Below are positions 45,556 to 62,156 of a stretch of 64,000 nucleotides of DNA, piece after piece (the stretch's first letter is position 1; every line of letters starts with the position of its first letter). This DNA comes from Ashinkailepas kermadecensis (lineage: Eukaryota > Arthropoda > Thecostraca > Neolepadidae): contig JAOTOM010004669.1 in assembly GCA_034440615.1 (NCBI GenBank), positions 62,001 through 126,000 of the forward strand. Direction: 5' to 3'. The translations under genes were made by a program, and so were the position numbers. The notes under the pieces were generated by a model. The model did no database searches and was not told the origin of the DNA. It was given only the letters and a program-made list of their open reading frames with translations.

Positions 45556-46684
45556 AGTCGCCCCGAGAAAGTCGACGCGGGCGGACGCACCTGAGAGACA
45601 GAGGTGAGAGACAGAGTTGGATTATCGAGGTTCGTGAGATGTAGCCTGTTACAAGATGTGGGCGCTGGAACGTTTGGTGGCTCGGTTGGACGGATGTCCG
45701 TCACTGTCAGTCGTGATTGCCCGTTGATTTGGAGGCTGGAATGTTTGTTAATTTTGTTATCATTTTCGGACTATTGAGACTGTTGCACAAGTTGTCACCG
45801 TTTGGCTCACTAATCAGCCTTATCAAATACAAGGGCACTAACTGCTGGTGACTTTGAAGAACGGCTCGTGGATTTGAGAACAGGAGATTGAGAAAAACGA
45901 TTGAATTTGAGAACCAGTTATCGTACAAACGAGGACAATCTAGACTATCACTGCCAGGCAAACTAAGACTTACCTGCAATCATGATAACTAGCTTGTAGC
46001 TTACCTCAAGCTGGTACCAAACACCATAAGGAATGTTGGGTGAGCGAAGGAAGTACTGGTAGCGCATGGTAGCAACGTACGGTTACCTGTATAATAACCG
46101 TCGAAGCATCACGTGTGTATCACGTGTGCATCATAACACGGCGACATGTCGGCAGGAGAGTGACGGAAACAGGAGCATACTGCGGTAACCGTACCAGCCA
46201 CACCACGGGAGACGGTGTTCGGCGGCCGTGTTCACCTGGAACTGCCTATCAGTCGACCATCGCCGCTGCCGACGGTCGACACGCTCCAGTCTCCGGGGCA
46301 GACGGCATGGGGATCGTTGTTCGATATCGGTGCAGGCGACGACTCAGTGGTACGGACAGGCAACCGCCCGGGCACTGGGTGCAGAACGCCGGCGGCCGCC
46401 GACTGAGCACTCAATGGCGTCAGGTAGGGGTGATGACGTCATGGCGAGTGATGATGTCAGCTTGGTGGCTGATGACGTTAAGTCAGGGACTGATGATATT
46501 ACCAATATTTTGCCAAGGGAGCAGAAAGTCAGTGGTAAATAATGAGCAATGCAATGGTGCCAGGCAGCTTGTAATGAAAAGCACGTTTCAAGGCAACCTC
46601 ATTTTCCTTCCTCTTCTTGCATGTTGTATTTGTATTTATTTGTTTCATTGTCGACAGGATATGTCATGAATCGACGAAGTCTTG

Positions 46685-46690
46685 AATAAA
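46685..46690 (+). terminator. Possible polyadenylation signal
   Basis: A perfect AATAAA in a less GC-rich stretch downstream of the transmembrane exon. At about 1.85 kb from the stop codon the link is speculative. Confidence 0.25.
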
Positions 46691-47189
46691 CGCATACATA
46701 CGCACCACACGGATTTATTGCACTGAATCATAAATGCCATTATTACTAGAGAATTAAAGAAGCAACATATATCCAATCATATTTGCCCAGAACGTAGAGA
46801 AAGTGTCATGGAAATATCAACACCCGGGCATGTTCTAAGATATTCGTTACCGCTAGAGGAATTATCATAAATAGCCCATTCCATACAGTGCACAAGCGTG
46901 TAAAGAGCACGTGGAAGAGGAACAGCTGCTTGGTGGTACCTGATTGTAGGTGACAACTTTTGGTGGACAACGTGTTTGGATAGATGCTTGAAGAAAAGGT
47001 CTGCAGAACACGTCGTTATGAATTCAGTTTTGGAGTACTCTGTCTCAGAGAACTGGCATTCGCTAGTTCTCTGTCAAATTCTGGATTCGCAGCTTTTATT
47101 TTCGCCCAGAGATAGTCTATAATATACTTTAAAACACCGTTGCGCAGTGGGTGACGCCACGGCGGCCGGCTGTGGACAGCACCAGTCAC

Positions 47190-49215
47190 CACTAGCCGTG
47201 GTCTGGTCCGTGAGCGGGCCGGACCGTCCAGTCACCAGCTGCGGTCCGTGAGCGGGCCGGACCGCTCAGTCACCAGCCGTGGTCCGTGAGCGGGCCGGAC
47301 CGTCCAGTCACCAGCTGCGGTCCGTGAGCGGGCCGGACCGCTCAGTCACCAGCCGTGGTCCGTGAGCGGGCCGGACCGCTCAGTCACCAGCCGTGGTCCG
47401 TGAGCGGGCCGGACCGCTCAGTCACCAGCCGTGGTCCGTGGGCGGGCCGGACCGCGCAGTCACCAGCCGTGGTCCGTGGGCGGGCCGGACCGCTCAGTCA
47501 CCAGCCGTGGTCCGTGAGCGGGCCGGACCGCGCAGTCACCAGCCGTGGTCCGTGAGCGGGCCGGACCGCGCAGTCACCAGCCGTGGTCCGTGAGCGGGCC
47601 GGACCGTCCAGTCACCAGCTGCGGTCCGTGAGCGGGCCGGACCGCGCAGTCACCAGCCGTGGTCCGTGAGCGGGCCGGACCGTTCAGTCACCAGCCGTGG
47701 CTGTGAGCGGGCCGGACCGCTCGTACCCCGTGAGCGGGCCGGACCGCGCAGTCACCAGCCGTGGTCCGTGAGCGGGCCGGACCGCGCAGTCACCAGCCGT
47801 GGTCCGTGAGCGGGCCGGACCGCGCAGTCACCAGCCGTGGTCCGTGAGCAGGCCGGACCGCGCAGTCACCAGCCGTGGTCCGTGGGCGGGCCGGACCGCT
47901 CAGTCACTAGCCGTGGTCCGTGAGCGGGCCGGACCGCGCAGTCACCAGCCGTGGTCCGTGAGCGGGCCGGACCGCGCAGTCACCAGCCGTGGTCCGTGAG
48001 CGGGCCGGACCGCGCAGTCACCAGCCGTGGTCCGTGGGCGGGCCGGACCGCGCAGTCACCAGCCGTGGTCCGTGAGCAGGCCGGACCGCGCAGTCACCAG
48101 CCGTGGTCCGTGAGCGGGCCGGACCGCGCAGTCACCAGCCGTGGTCCGTGAGCGGGCCGGACCGCTCAGTCACCAGCCGTGGTCCGTGAGCGGGCCGGAC
48201 CGCGCAGTCACCAGCCGTGGTCCGTGGGCGGGCCGGACCGCGCAGTCACCAGCCGTGGTCCGTGAGCGGGCCGGACCGCTCAGTCACCAGCCGTGGTCCG
48301 TGAGCGGGCCGGACCGCTCAGTCACCAGCTGCGGTCCGTGGGCGGGCCGGACCGCTCAGTCACTAGCCGTGGTCCGTGAGCGGGCCGGACCGCTGTCACC
48401 AGCCGTGGCCGTGGTCCGTGGGCGGGCCGGACCGCGCAGTCACCAGCCGTGGTCCGTGGGCGGGCCGGACCGCTGTCACCAGCCGTGGTCGTGGGCGGGC
48501 CGGACCGCGCGGTCACTAGCCGTGGTCCGTGGGCGGGCCGGACCGCGCAGTCACCAGCCGTGGTCCGTGGGCGGGCCGGATCGCGCAGTCACCAGCCGTG
48601 GCCGTGGTCCGTAGGCGGGCCGGACCGTCCAGTCACCAGCTGCGGTCCGTGAGCGGGCCGGACCGTCTCAGTCACCAGCCGTGGTCCGTGAGCGGGCCGG
48701 ACCGCGCAGTCACCAGCCGTGGCCGTGGTCCGTAGGCGGGCCGGACCGCTCAGTCACCAGCTGCGGTCCGTGAGCGGGCCGGACCGCTCAGTCACCAGCC
48801 GTGGTCCGTGAGCGGGCCGGACCGCTCAGTCACCAGCTGTGGCCATGGTCCGTGAGCGGGCCGGACCGCGCAGTCACCAGCCGTGGCCGTGGTCCGTGGG
48901 CGGGCCGGACCGCGCAGTCACCAGCTGCGGTCCGTGAGCGGGCCGGACCGCGCAGTCACCAGCCGTGGCCGTGGTCCGTGGGCGGGCCGGACCGCTCAGT
49001 CACCAGCCGTGGTCCGTGAGCGGGCCGGACCGCTCAGTCACCAGCCGTGGTCCGTGAGCGGGCCGGACCGCGCAGTCACCAGCCGTGGTCCGTGAGCGGG
49101 CCGGACCGCGCAGTCACCAGCCGTGGTCCGTGAGCGGGCCGGACCGCGCAGTCACCAGCCGTGGTCCGTGAGCGGGCCGGACCGCGCAGTCACCAGCCGT
49201 GGTCCGTGAGCAGTA
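47190..49215. repeat. 38-bp GC-rich minisatellite, about 53 copies (~2 kb)
   Basis: The unit reads GGTCCGTGAGCGGGCCGGAC then CGCGCAGTCACCAGCCGT. Variation is concentrated at a few positions: GTGAGCG/GTGGGCG, CGCGCAG/CGCTCAG/CGTCCAG, CCAGCCGTGG/CCAGCTGCGG; a GTGGCC insertion appears in the right third. Inside each unit GGTCCG and CGGACC can pair to form a short hairpin. Frames through it are artefacts. Confidence 0.97.
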
Positions 49216-49219
49216 GCGA

Positions 49220-50930
49220 GACGCGGCTCTGTTCGCCGTCCGTCAGGCGTGCAGGCCCATAACGGACCGGGCCGGGTTGATGCTCCATACGCGACCGTGA
49301 CCCCGATCGAGACGCGTCAGCGTGACCCGACGGGGCTCCAGGAGCCGCACTGATTGTTGGGTGTAGCGGTAGCACCGCAGGCACCGGTGACATGACCCGC
49401 TTTGCCGCACACTACGCCGGGATCATACGACACGTTGTGGTTCCGTGAGGCGGCAATTCTCCTCTTTTACCGACAGGATGGTGTGCATCGCAGTCACGGA
49501 AACTTGCACTGCGCGCCCTGCTCTGTGGCTGGTTAGTATGGTGGGCTTTACTGCGGGCATTGTCCCACCAGCCTCGGGCATTGTGTGGTATATTTAGCCT
49601 CGTGGCCCCGCATGCAAAGAAGTAGTATCACAACGGGTTCAGACACTATTCACTTTAAAACCGCCCCTGTGTTCCGTGCTCTTGGCCGAAAAAAGATCCA
49701 GCGTTACGTTCTGAAAATTGAAATAAATGGCACGAACATCCGGCCAGTATTGGGTGGATAGCATTTTATTAAAATGTTTTCCGTCTCAGCAACTAAGGGA
49801 ACAACAGCTCCATGAAGAACAGAGCTTGCACCGTAACTGATAGTGTATCCAGTGGCGCAGCCAGGGTTTCCTGAAGGGGACCCTCCCCCCCCGAAAAAAG
49901 TGATGTGATGAAACAGAGAAAGCGCGCCGTAAATTAAGAGCCGTGTGTGGTGAAGATCAAAACAATTATCGCTTCATCTAGTGTATTTTTGGGTGCTAAG
50001 GGGGCCCTCCCCCGTTGGCTGCCCTCTGAGTGTATCTCACTGCAGTTAATGTTTTCCTTCTTTGCTTATTTTTGTTCCCGCAAAAATTAGCACAACTGCA
50101 ATACATCGACGTTGGCAAGTCGTGCGACGGGAGTGCGCATACCTCAACCATCGTGAAAATGAGCATTAGATCTATGTTGCTGCATAGGAAGAATCGACCT
50201 CCCCCCCCCCCGTTTCCCTTCTCCTACCCAAACTTCGTGGCAACACCAAGCGCTCGACATGTTCCGGTGGGCAGACAGCCGTGTCAGACGCCCAAGGTAG
50301 GTAAGAAGCATTGGTCTCCCGTGCATGCATAAGTGTAGGTGTTCTGATTATCTTGCATTCCGGAAAAGCAACAAACCTTTCCAGGCGCGCAAAAATGCTC
50401 CCTGAGTTGCACAAGAATGCACAAGCTTGTGTTTCAACTAGTAGCGGATTGAGGGGCGATTGGGCGACCGCCCCCTAACTATTCGCTGGAAGGGCTCGGA
50501 ATGTTCAATTGACGAGACACCGATCATGTGCTAGTCACGAACATGTCATTTTTATCAAGATCTGTTAATCGTTCAGCAAGGTACCTTTGTTCGATTTTTC
50601 CATTGCTTCAATTGGCCAGCTGCAGCTACTTAAGCTCTGGTTATGCGGCTCTCTTACTTGGTATCTACCAGCTCCTCAAACTGCGGCAGGAATATCCAGT
50701 AACTGGTACTGCCGCGTCGTTTAACTATTGCAGTGCGTGCAATAATTAGCAACGCCCTAGTTATACATGTATTATCATTACGTGTTACTTTCAGCCGCAT
50801 ATTGGGCATTAAATCGCCCGTAGCGAAACACCGGCTGACAATGCACCCTCGAGGAACCTGGCCTATTTTGGCTATATTTGATCAAACATTTTTAGGAGTC
50901 CGACAACAACCTCGATGGTCATACAAATTA
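49220..50930. other. Unassigned DNA
   Basis: No supported gene. GTGGCGCAGCCAGGGTTTCC at 49854 and poly-C tracts (49876-49883, 50201-50210) are typical of degenerate transposon ends in this window. Confidence 0.35.
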
Positions 50931-50934
50931 TGTC

Positions 50935-51200
50935 GGCCTTTCCATATCCGCCAAGGCGACCCCGTAGACGATTACTTACGGGCTCGTATACGTTCTTGGG
51001 GGCTCAACAGCATGTGGCCATAGTGTTGTTGGCCTTTCCATCTCCACCACGGCGACCCTGTGGACGATTACGTACGAGCTCGTAAACGTCCTCAGGGGTC
51101 CAACAAGTTCGGTAGCCATAGTGTGTTAAACTTTCTGTCTCCGCCAGGGTAATCCCGTAGACGATTATATACGGGCCCCTGGCGAGCGAGGACCGAAGGG
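50935..51200. repeat. ~96-bp tandem repeat, nearly three copies
   Basis: Anchors GGCCTTTCCAT at 50935 and 51031, and ACTTTCTGTCTCC at about 51127, each followed by GGCGACCC-GTAGACGATTA and a TACG-GCTCGTA block. Divergence is about 15-20%. Confidence 0.75.
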
Positions 51201-51206
51201 CCATGG

Positions 51207-51238
51207 CCACCCCTGGGCCCGTGGAGGCCCAGGGGTGG
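51207..51238. repeat. 13-bp perfect inverted repeat
   Basis: CCACCCCTGGGCC (51207-51219) and its reverse complement (51226-51238) with a 6-nt loop. Confidence 0.9.
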
Positions 51239-51239
51239 G

Positions 51240-51735
51240 GAGGAAAGCACCAATCCCTTAGCTACGCTCTCGTGCGCGACAGTTTTTCATCAGCTCAAAG
51301 ACGCTGTTAGTGGAAGCACGCGTATTAGGAGAGCGTGAATTCGTGCCAGCGAGCACGAGTGAGCGCACGTGTAACCATGACTACCATGAATATTTCGACA
51401 TGTTCACGTCTCCCTCGCTACACCTGACGACTTTTGGCCTGCAGTGGGCGCAACTAGCTCTACTGCTCGTTCGTAGCATTCTCGTGGCGCTGCTACCCAT
51501 GCACTATATTACTCGTGATGCTTACATTAGCACACACAACACAAGGAAATCCAAGAGATTGCACAACTTGCCACGACTAACATTGACTGGCTGTTGAAGG
51601 GACCAACGAAACTATTCGAGAAACACCAATGACTACTGCTTGTACCTAAAGGACACCAACGAGGGGGCTTTCATGAACTATTTCCATCCACCGATAGCTA
51701 TAAAACGACACGGTGCTGAATACAAAATGCGGTTC
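51240..51735. other. Unassigned DNA
   Basis: No gene or repeat recognised. Confidence 0.35.
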
Positions 51736-51737
51736 AG

Positions 51738-52090
51738 TGATATCGAGTTGGCAGAGCCTTATGGAGTGACATCGAGTTGGCAGCTCTATGGAGTGATATC
51801 GGGTTGGCAGAGCCTTGTGAATGGTGGTTGTGACTACGACGCACCAAACAGCTGAGGCCACATGGCGTCGCCTGCCTCTCACCCTGACAGGAAGGGCGGG
51901 CACCGCGAGGGAATCCAATCCCGTACCTCTGGCATGCTAGACGAGCCGTATGGAGTGATATTGAGTCGGCAGAGCCCCATGAAGTGACATTGTTAGTTAG
52001 TTATTTGGGTTTTAGGGCACTTCCACCCATGGAGTGGCATCGAAATTGGTAAAACCTTATGGAGTGATACGAAAATTGGCAGAGCAGGAT
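51738..52090. repeat. ~29-bp repeat, interrupted
   Basis: GAGTGACATCGAGTTGGCAG followed by AGCCTTATG recurs at about 51738, 51765 and 51793. Diverged units resume at about 51950, 52040 and 52065, the stretch between holding other DNA and a truncated mini-retroposon. Confidence 0.7.
51992..52018 (-). mobile_element. Truncated copy of the ~60-bp mini-retroposon
   Basis: GTTAGTTAGTTATTTGGGTT followed by TTAGGGC matches the tail half of the full copies at 53895, 58834 and 59149. The hairpin half (5' on the minus strand) is absent, as in 5'-truncated retroposons. Confidence 0.6.
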
Positions 52091-52099
52091 GAGCTCCAA

Positions 52100-52435
52100 A
52101 ATGAGCTCAGATTACTCAAGCGTGAAAATCGACCATACGTACATGGAACATGACTGGAGACCTGCAAGTGGTGTTCTGCAGTGTACAGCCGGACGAAGAC
52201 GTGTGGCAGTTCACAATTACTAATTCAAAATGTACACCAAAATCAGTCACACGCCGTTCATCTGGTGGTTGGTAGTCGGGTACACTACCACCGGGCTCGC
52301 CGAAACACTCTCTCACAATGCTTCCAATATAGTGTACTTCGGACATACATCTGTACAAAAGGACACGACCTACCACGTAGCTACCGTACACAGAGCGACT
52401 ACACACAATCGGCAGAAAACGCACACGATGTAACA
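52100..52435. other. Unassigned DNA
   Basis: No gene supported. Confidence 0.3.
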
Positions 52436-52439
52436 ACAG

Positions 52440-53480
52440 CACGCCGTTCGACCGACAAGCAGCGCCCCTGGCGGGCGCCCGACTAAGTGCAGCCCGAGTG
52501 GACGAGCCTCGCTAGCCCGCGCGCCAGCGAGCCGTACCTCGCCGTCGCCACCACCAGACCAGCAGCGTTGCAATTGAGATCAACGGCACATCATCCGCAC
52601 TCGGCACAACAACGCAACGGCCGGCCGGGTCAGATCAGCTCAGCTCGCCCAGGCACCACACAGCGCCACGCCGACGGGCCGGAACCGCACGGCCACGTGG
52701 CGCACCACGCGCCGCCGGAACTATCTCCATCTCCAACCGTGGTGACCCGACACACCGGCCGACACACCCGGCGACCGCAGACCGCGGCACAGACACCGGT
52801 GTATAATGCGACGTCCGGCACTCAAATAATGTTAAGTAACTCAGCTCAGCTCAACACGAGACCACATGCACCGGCTGCTCAGGGGACACCCGACAAAAAG
52901 CCCGCGAAAATATTGCAGTAACCGCTAACTACCTCTCTCACACACGACACTCGCGTCGGTGGCAGGCCGGCGAGGCAGTGGCGTGGCGTGGCCGCCCGGC
53001 GGGGCGGACCGGTCGGTGGTCGCCGGCCGCCGGGCATTGAGAGCACGCGGTGTCCTCACTAGCACGAGACCACTCAGTCGCCGCCCGTGCGCACTCTACA
53101 AAACACCGCAGCCGTCCGCTGTCCGAGCGTGCGAACAGTGGCGCGCTGCCGGCATGGACCTCTGAGAAGGCACACCAGGGTTGTACGGTGCGGACGATGC
53201 ATGGGCGTCCATTGGCACAAAATAGCCGATCGCAAGCACGTACGCGCACGCGCGCACGCACTGACTCCTCTGAAAGACACGACCCACCGAGCGGCGGTCT
53301 CGCGGGGCCGCTCGGTCATCCAACACCGGGCCAAGACACGACCCACCGAGCGGCAGTCTCGCGGGGCCGGTCGGCCACCCACCACCAGGCCAAGGCACTG
53401 CGGCTGTGTTTTGGCGGCCGGCGTAGGGCGGGCCTCCGCCTGCCAGCACACCTCACTGTCGCACTACACACGTCAGAGAT
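52440..53480. promoter_or_regulatory. CpG-rich island
   Basis: About 1 kb of strongly GC-rich, CpG-dense sequence with a direct repeat (ACGACCCACCGAGCGGC at about 53279 and 53338, ~59 bp apart). Overlapping open frames of 100-230 codons in several registers reflect composition. It could be a promoter for an unseen transcript. Confidence 0.35.
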
Positions 53481-53544
53481 CAGGATTCCTACACACGCAG
53501 AACGTAAGTCGGGTTATCACGGATCGGATCGACGATTGGCCACC

Positions 53545-53885
53545 GGTCTCAGAACAGAGCAGTCCGGCAGATCTGTCAAAACAGCGCTGTCTGGTAGCCC
53601 TTTCAGAACAGCACAGCCCTGCAGGTCTCTCAGAACAGAGCAATTTTGCGGTCCTCTCAGAACGGCGCAGCTCTGGAGTACTCTCAGAACAGCGAAGTCC
53701 GGCAGCCGGTCTGAGGAAATAGCTCGGCAGCCGCTCTCATAACGGCTTAGCACGGCGGTGGTTCTCAGAACTGTTCAGTTGAGCGGACCCTCTCAGAACA
53801 GCTTAGCCCAATCGCCGCTCTCAGAACAGTTCAGTGCGGCGGTCACTCTGAGATGAGCTTAGTAACGCTGCTGCTCTGAGGTCAA
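53545..53885. repeat. ~30-bp CTCAGAACAG-type repeat, about eleven copies
   Basis: Each unit starts CTCAGAACAG followed by 18-24 variable bases ending in CGG or GGT. Confidence 0.85.
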
Positions 53886-53894
53886 TGAGAAGAG

Positions 53895-53953
53895 AGGTTG
53901 GTTGGTTATTTGGGCTTAGGGGCGCATCGACTGCTTCAGTCATACAGCGCCCA
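53895..53953 (-). mobile_element. ~60-bp mini-retroposon, full copy 1
   Basis: On the minus strand it reads GGGCGC-TGTAT-GACTG-AAG-CAGTC-GAT-GCGCCC (a two-stem hairpin), then CTAAGCCCAAATAACC and (AACC)n. It is flanked by perfect 11-bp duplications AATGAGAAGAG (53884-53894 and 53954-53964), so it is a complete insertion of only 59 bp. Confidence 0.85.
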
Positions 53954-53964
53954 AATGAGAAGAG

Positions 53965-54455
53965 GGAGGGGAGGCATTCAGCAGGAGAAACGTCCCAGGT
54001 CGCCACCGATCTTTTCTCCTGAAATCGAACCAGAAATGGCGGAACCGGGGGAGAAATACGGTAGAGAGCCAGTCAAGCAACAACAAAAAAAACTGGACTT
54101 TCGGCTTTGTCAAGCAGCTTCAAACAAGCCACATTCATCATTATAAATAAGAGGGGTGTGTGCGTCAAGCTCTATAATCTCGCCCTTTCTCATTACTATT
54201 ACCGCTTCAGGGGCGACACGAGGCCTGGCCTATATGGCACCCTCCGAGTCTTCTTCCACCTAAAGGCCACATAGAAAAGTGACTCTTCTCTGTTCTGATG
54301 CGCACGACGTGATCATAATGGTGTTATGAGTGTGAACGTGGGCCTGTGGATGAGGGAGGTGTCATTGGGGCATCTACCACGTACAGGATATGACAAAAAC
54401 GTGCCTGGTGAAGCCTGCCCGTGGCATGACAGAAGATGTGCTGCCGTTCCCGGCT
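53965..54455. other. 3' flank of scalloped, unassigned
   Basis: Downstream of the scalloped stop in transcription direction; probably 3' UTR or just beyond it. No clear minus-strand AATAAA was seen here. Confidence 0.35.
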
Positions 54456-54459
54456 CTTG

Positions 54460-58258
<3,799 letters not shown>

Positions 58259-58264
58259 TCACTT

Positions 58265-58350
58265 TTCCGCATGGAGCCAAATCAAATCCACGTCAGATCC
58301 ACATCAGATCCACATCAAATCCACGTCAAATCCACGCAGATACGCGTCAG
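58265..58350. repeat. Short ~10-11-bp repeat (AAATCCACGTC)
   Basis: AAATCCACGTCAG and ATCCACATCAG variants recur about seven times just inside the intron upstream of the 58055-58193 exon. Confidence 0.8.
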
Positions 58351-58833
58351 ATTGTGATCCATCCACAGACGAGTGTGAATAAAGATACACGATGAACGGA
58401 CCAAATTAGGCCGAAACGGATTCCGCCCACCCCCAAGATCACGGCTCCTATTGAAGCTGGAGTAACGAAATTCTCAGGGTGCGTGGGCACCGTAGTGAAC
58501 TCTATTGTGTGCAAATTTCATGACCTTAGATCAATATCTTCAAGGTCAAATGAGGTCACATGTCAATTTTTTTTTTCCGTGGCTTTGCTTGTCATTGTTA
58601 TGGATCGCTGTGATTGTGTTTAAATGCTCCAAAATAGGCATTAATAATGTTTTGGACGTTACTAATCATGCAATACAGATGCTAGATCCGGAATTTGACC
58701 TCAGGTAACCTATATAGCAGCATTTTATCAGGTCAGTTACCTGTTCCAGTTACTGGAACCGGGCCGCCCGCCCGACTGCTCCGTCGGGCGGCTCGGCACA
58801 ATCGGCTTCGCGAAGAAAGGCGTGAAGTACATG

Positions 58834-58890
58834 GTTGGTTGGTTGTTGGAGTTTAGGGGCGCATGGACTGCGTCGGTCATGCAGCGCCCA
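58834..58890 (-). mobile_element. ~60-bp mini-retroposon, full copy 2
   Basis: It has the same hairpin (GGGCGC ... GCGCCC with an inner GAC/GTC stem) and tail (CTAAACTCCAACAACC, then AACC repeats) as copy 1. Perfect 12-bp target duplications GTGAAGTACATG lie at 58822-58833 and 58891-58902. It is in a scalloped intron. Confidence 0.88.
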
Positions 58891-59148
58891 GTGAAGTACA
58901 TGAATAATGTATAGAAACGCTTAGGTACACAGTGACAAACAGTAGTTTTCAGGATGTGTAGGGAGTAACATGCGAAGTGACATCAATCGCATGACAGTCA
59001 TTTGCATTTATGACAACATTCCAGTTGATCAAGTTTGGTTCCATTAACCTGTCATAAACTTGACCTGACTTGACCTCGGTAACCTAACATGACCTTGAAA
59101 CTATAATGCATAACAATATACCTCAAACAAGTCGCTAGTGTTGCCAAG

Positions 59149-59209
59149 TTAGTTAGTTATTTGGGTTTAAAGGGCGCATCGACTGCAATGGTCATATAGC
59201 GCCCATAAC
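59149..59209 (-). mobile_element. ~60-bp mini-retroposon, full copy 3
   Basis: It carries the conserved hairpin and a tail ending CAAATAACTAACTAA on the minus strand. Perfect 12-bp duplications AGTGTTGCCAAG lie at 59137-59148 and 59210-59221. Four extra bases precede the hairpin compared with the other two copies. Confidence 0.88.
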
Positions 59210-59820
59210 AGTGTTGCCAAGAACACGTCCCTTTTGCCAATATACGGGAAGCGCATCAGCGCCGATTTTTGTGGTCTGGCGCTACGAAATGTTTTGACAT
59301 TAACGACCTCTAACTCGAATTTGTTGGCAGATTTCTATTTTTCTTGCTTTAAACGACGCGCCGGTTATTTCTAAGCAGGTACGCAAAAAATGGCGTATAT
59401 CAACCGGTAAAATCTGTAGTTATGTTCGAAAAACATAAACAACCTGAGGGTTGGGCTGATTTCGCCCACCCCCCTCCCCTGCAGTGCGCGTGTTAATAAA
59501 TCGACACAAACTAAAAATGCATTTATTACTCTGCAATTCTAGTATCAATTCCTCTTAACATCACATCGGACAACCGAAGTGTCGTTGGTGTGAAGACTTA
59601 ATTATGAGAAGCCTAGATCGACCCACTTCGTTGCATTATGAACAACCAAGGATTGTCGAAGACGGAGTTAAAGGGATAGTTTAGACCACATCACTTTCAC
59701 ATGGGGAGGGGGGATAAGCTGAGCCCCTGTCAACCTAACCCGCGCCCCTATGAGGATACCATCTAATTTGAAGACATGTATAAAATAACTTGTATCTGTT
59801 CGGAAGTAATTGATAGCAAG

Positions 59821-60009
59821 ATTGTCTGTTTGTTTGTTTATTGGGTGGTTTTAGACGCACCTTATGCACGATCACGGTTAATGACGCCGCCCACACTGCT
59901 TCGCCGGTGGGCCACGGGGTTGGGAAATTTCCCGAGTGGTGCGAGTGTTAAACCCGGCACCTTTGGTACCCAGAGCTTAACACTTTAACCACTCGGCCAT
60001 CCCCGCCCA
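59821..60009 (-). mobile_element. tRNA-derived SINE, copy 2, with perfect target duplication
   Basis: The minus strand opens TGGGCGGGGATGGCCGAGTG (A box TGGCCGAGTGG), has B-box-like GGGTTTAACAC about 50 nt later, then the shared GC body and a tail CTAAAACCACCCAATAAAC with (AAAC)n. The 13-bp duplication AATTGATAGCAAG flanks it (59808-59820, 60010-60022). The tRNA part resembles Ser/Leu tRNAs with a variable arm. Confidence 0.92.
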
Positions 60010-60854
60010 AATTGATAGCAAGGGCTGTGGATCAATTTCCCATAGGGGACGCTGCGGTGTAAGGTCGTCGTATTTCATGACGTTCTAAAAGAATACAACT
60101 TCTCAATGTTCACTGTCCGGTTAGCTGGAACCAATCATTATTTTCGAAACATTCGGATCTCTTCTTGCAAATATGCATCCGAAGCGCGGTGTGTGGAATT
60201 TCGAGCAGTGTTGATTTCTGGCAAACATCCAGTTTTGGTCGATTTTGCTCCAACGGCTCAACTGGGCGTTACCATTGCCACAACGACATTCGCAAAGTTC
60301 ACAAACAGCGGGGACGATAAGGCCACGGGGAGGGGAGATATGAGATAGCGACCAGAGTTGCTGCTCTCTATCCTTTTGTAATAACTGCCGTCTGTGTGCC
60401 CGCGGGCTGTGGCGCTATGCTGACTCGTGCCTCTTGACTGATCATGCCGAAACACCGAGAAATTACTGTGCCGACACCCACTTGGGCGTCATAAGACCAA
60501 GATATTGCCAAGTGCTCAGACACGTCAAATGCATTAGTGGCGGCAGAGAGATCCACAGACAAGCAGGGATACCTCTCTGTGTGCGACTTGTCGATTAACT
60601 TTAACAAGCCGGGAAAATTGCCCTCTTGTCTACTCACTGGAAGGCTAAATAGCGTCATTTGACAATTCAATGGTGGAAGCATATTGCGCGTTGCTAAACA
60701 TACCAAAACCATGGGGTGCTGTAACCAAGACGTTCATGTCCAAATGCACACGTGGATAAAATCGGAGATGATAATGAACGGGATGACAAAAATATAGGCC
60801 TTTTTCTTTCCAGCCCTGTCAAGATTAAATCAATCATTGTCATCTAAACAATAA

Positions 60855-61602
<748 letters not shown>

Positions 61603-61738
61603 CTATGGAGGATACACATGCATAGTAACGAATTTATATATCAGTGTGTTGGCTAGACACGGCAGTACTGGTGCTGTGTTCATACAGTATCGCTACAACA
61701 CCGCTGGGCAACGGTGGTAGTCTTGGGCTCAATGCCGG

Positions 61739-61764
61739 CTCAGACAGACAGACAGACAGACAGA
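61739..61764. repeat. (CAGA)n microsatellite
   Basis: Six tandem CAGA units in a scalloped intron. Confidence 0.9.
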
Positions 61765-62113
61765 CTTGTATTGAGGTAATCCACAATGGACTTGTGGCTA
61801 TTACGACCTCGCGTTAATTAGCTAAAACGGCACAGCACAAAAGGTCAAAATCACAAAAACAGTTAAACCGGTGGTCATACATGTCATAATAAAATACAAT
61901 AATATAAAAATACAGCAGGGCGAGCAGCAAATCAGTCCGGCACGGGCGGCACGTTAAACAGGTGCCGCCGTAGGTGACGACCAAAGATCGGCACGGGAAG
62001 CCGCATCAGCTCGGGTGGCAGCGAGTTGTACAAGGGCACGCTTTGGATTAAGTACTATAATACACATTTTATACACATATACACATGATACAATTATGTA
62101 TGTGTACAAACAC

Positions 62114-62114
<1 letters not shown>

Positions 62115-62151
<37 letters not shown>
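62115..62151. repeat. (TA)n microsatellite
   Basis: About 18 uninterrupted TA dinucleotides in a scalloped intron. Confidence 0.95.

Positions 62152-62156
<5 letters not shown>

Larger units (their letters stand above)
44840..47180. other. Mostly unassigned DNA
   Basis: Contains loose repeats of CTCGTGAT/GGGGCACCAGC (44960-45060), the hairpin at 45515-45555, a perfect CRE at 46434-46441 followed by GATGATGTCA and GATGACGTTA variants, and an AATAAA at 46685-46690. No exon is supported. Confidence 0.35.

Noticed and set aside
47190..49215. CRISPR-like regular array
   Set aside because: The whole 38-bp unit is repeated with no unique spacers, and the window is animal nuclear DNA; it is a minisatellite.
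52487..53742. Several 100-230-codon frames in the CpG-rich block
   Set aside because: They overlap in different registers and on both strands and have low-complexity Arg/Ala/Pro/His composition; GC-rich stop-poor sequence explains them.
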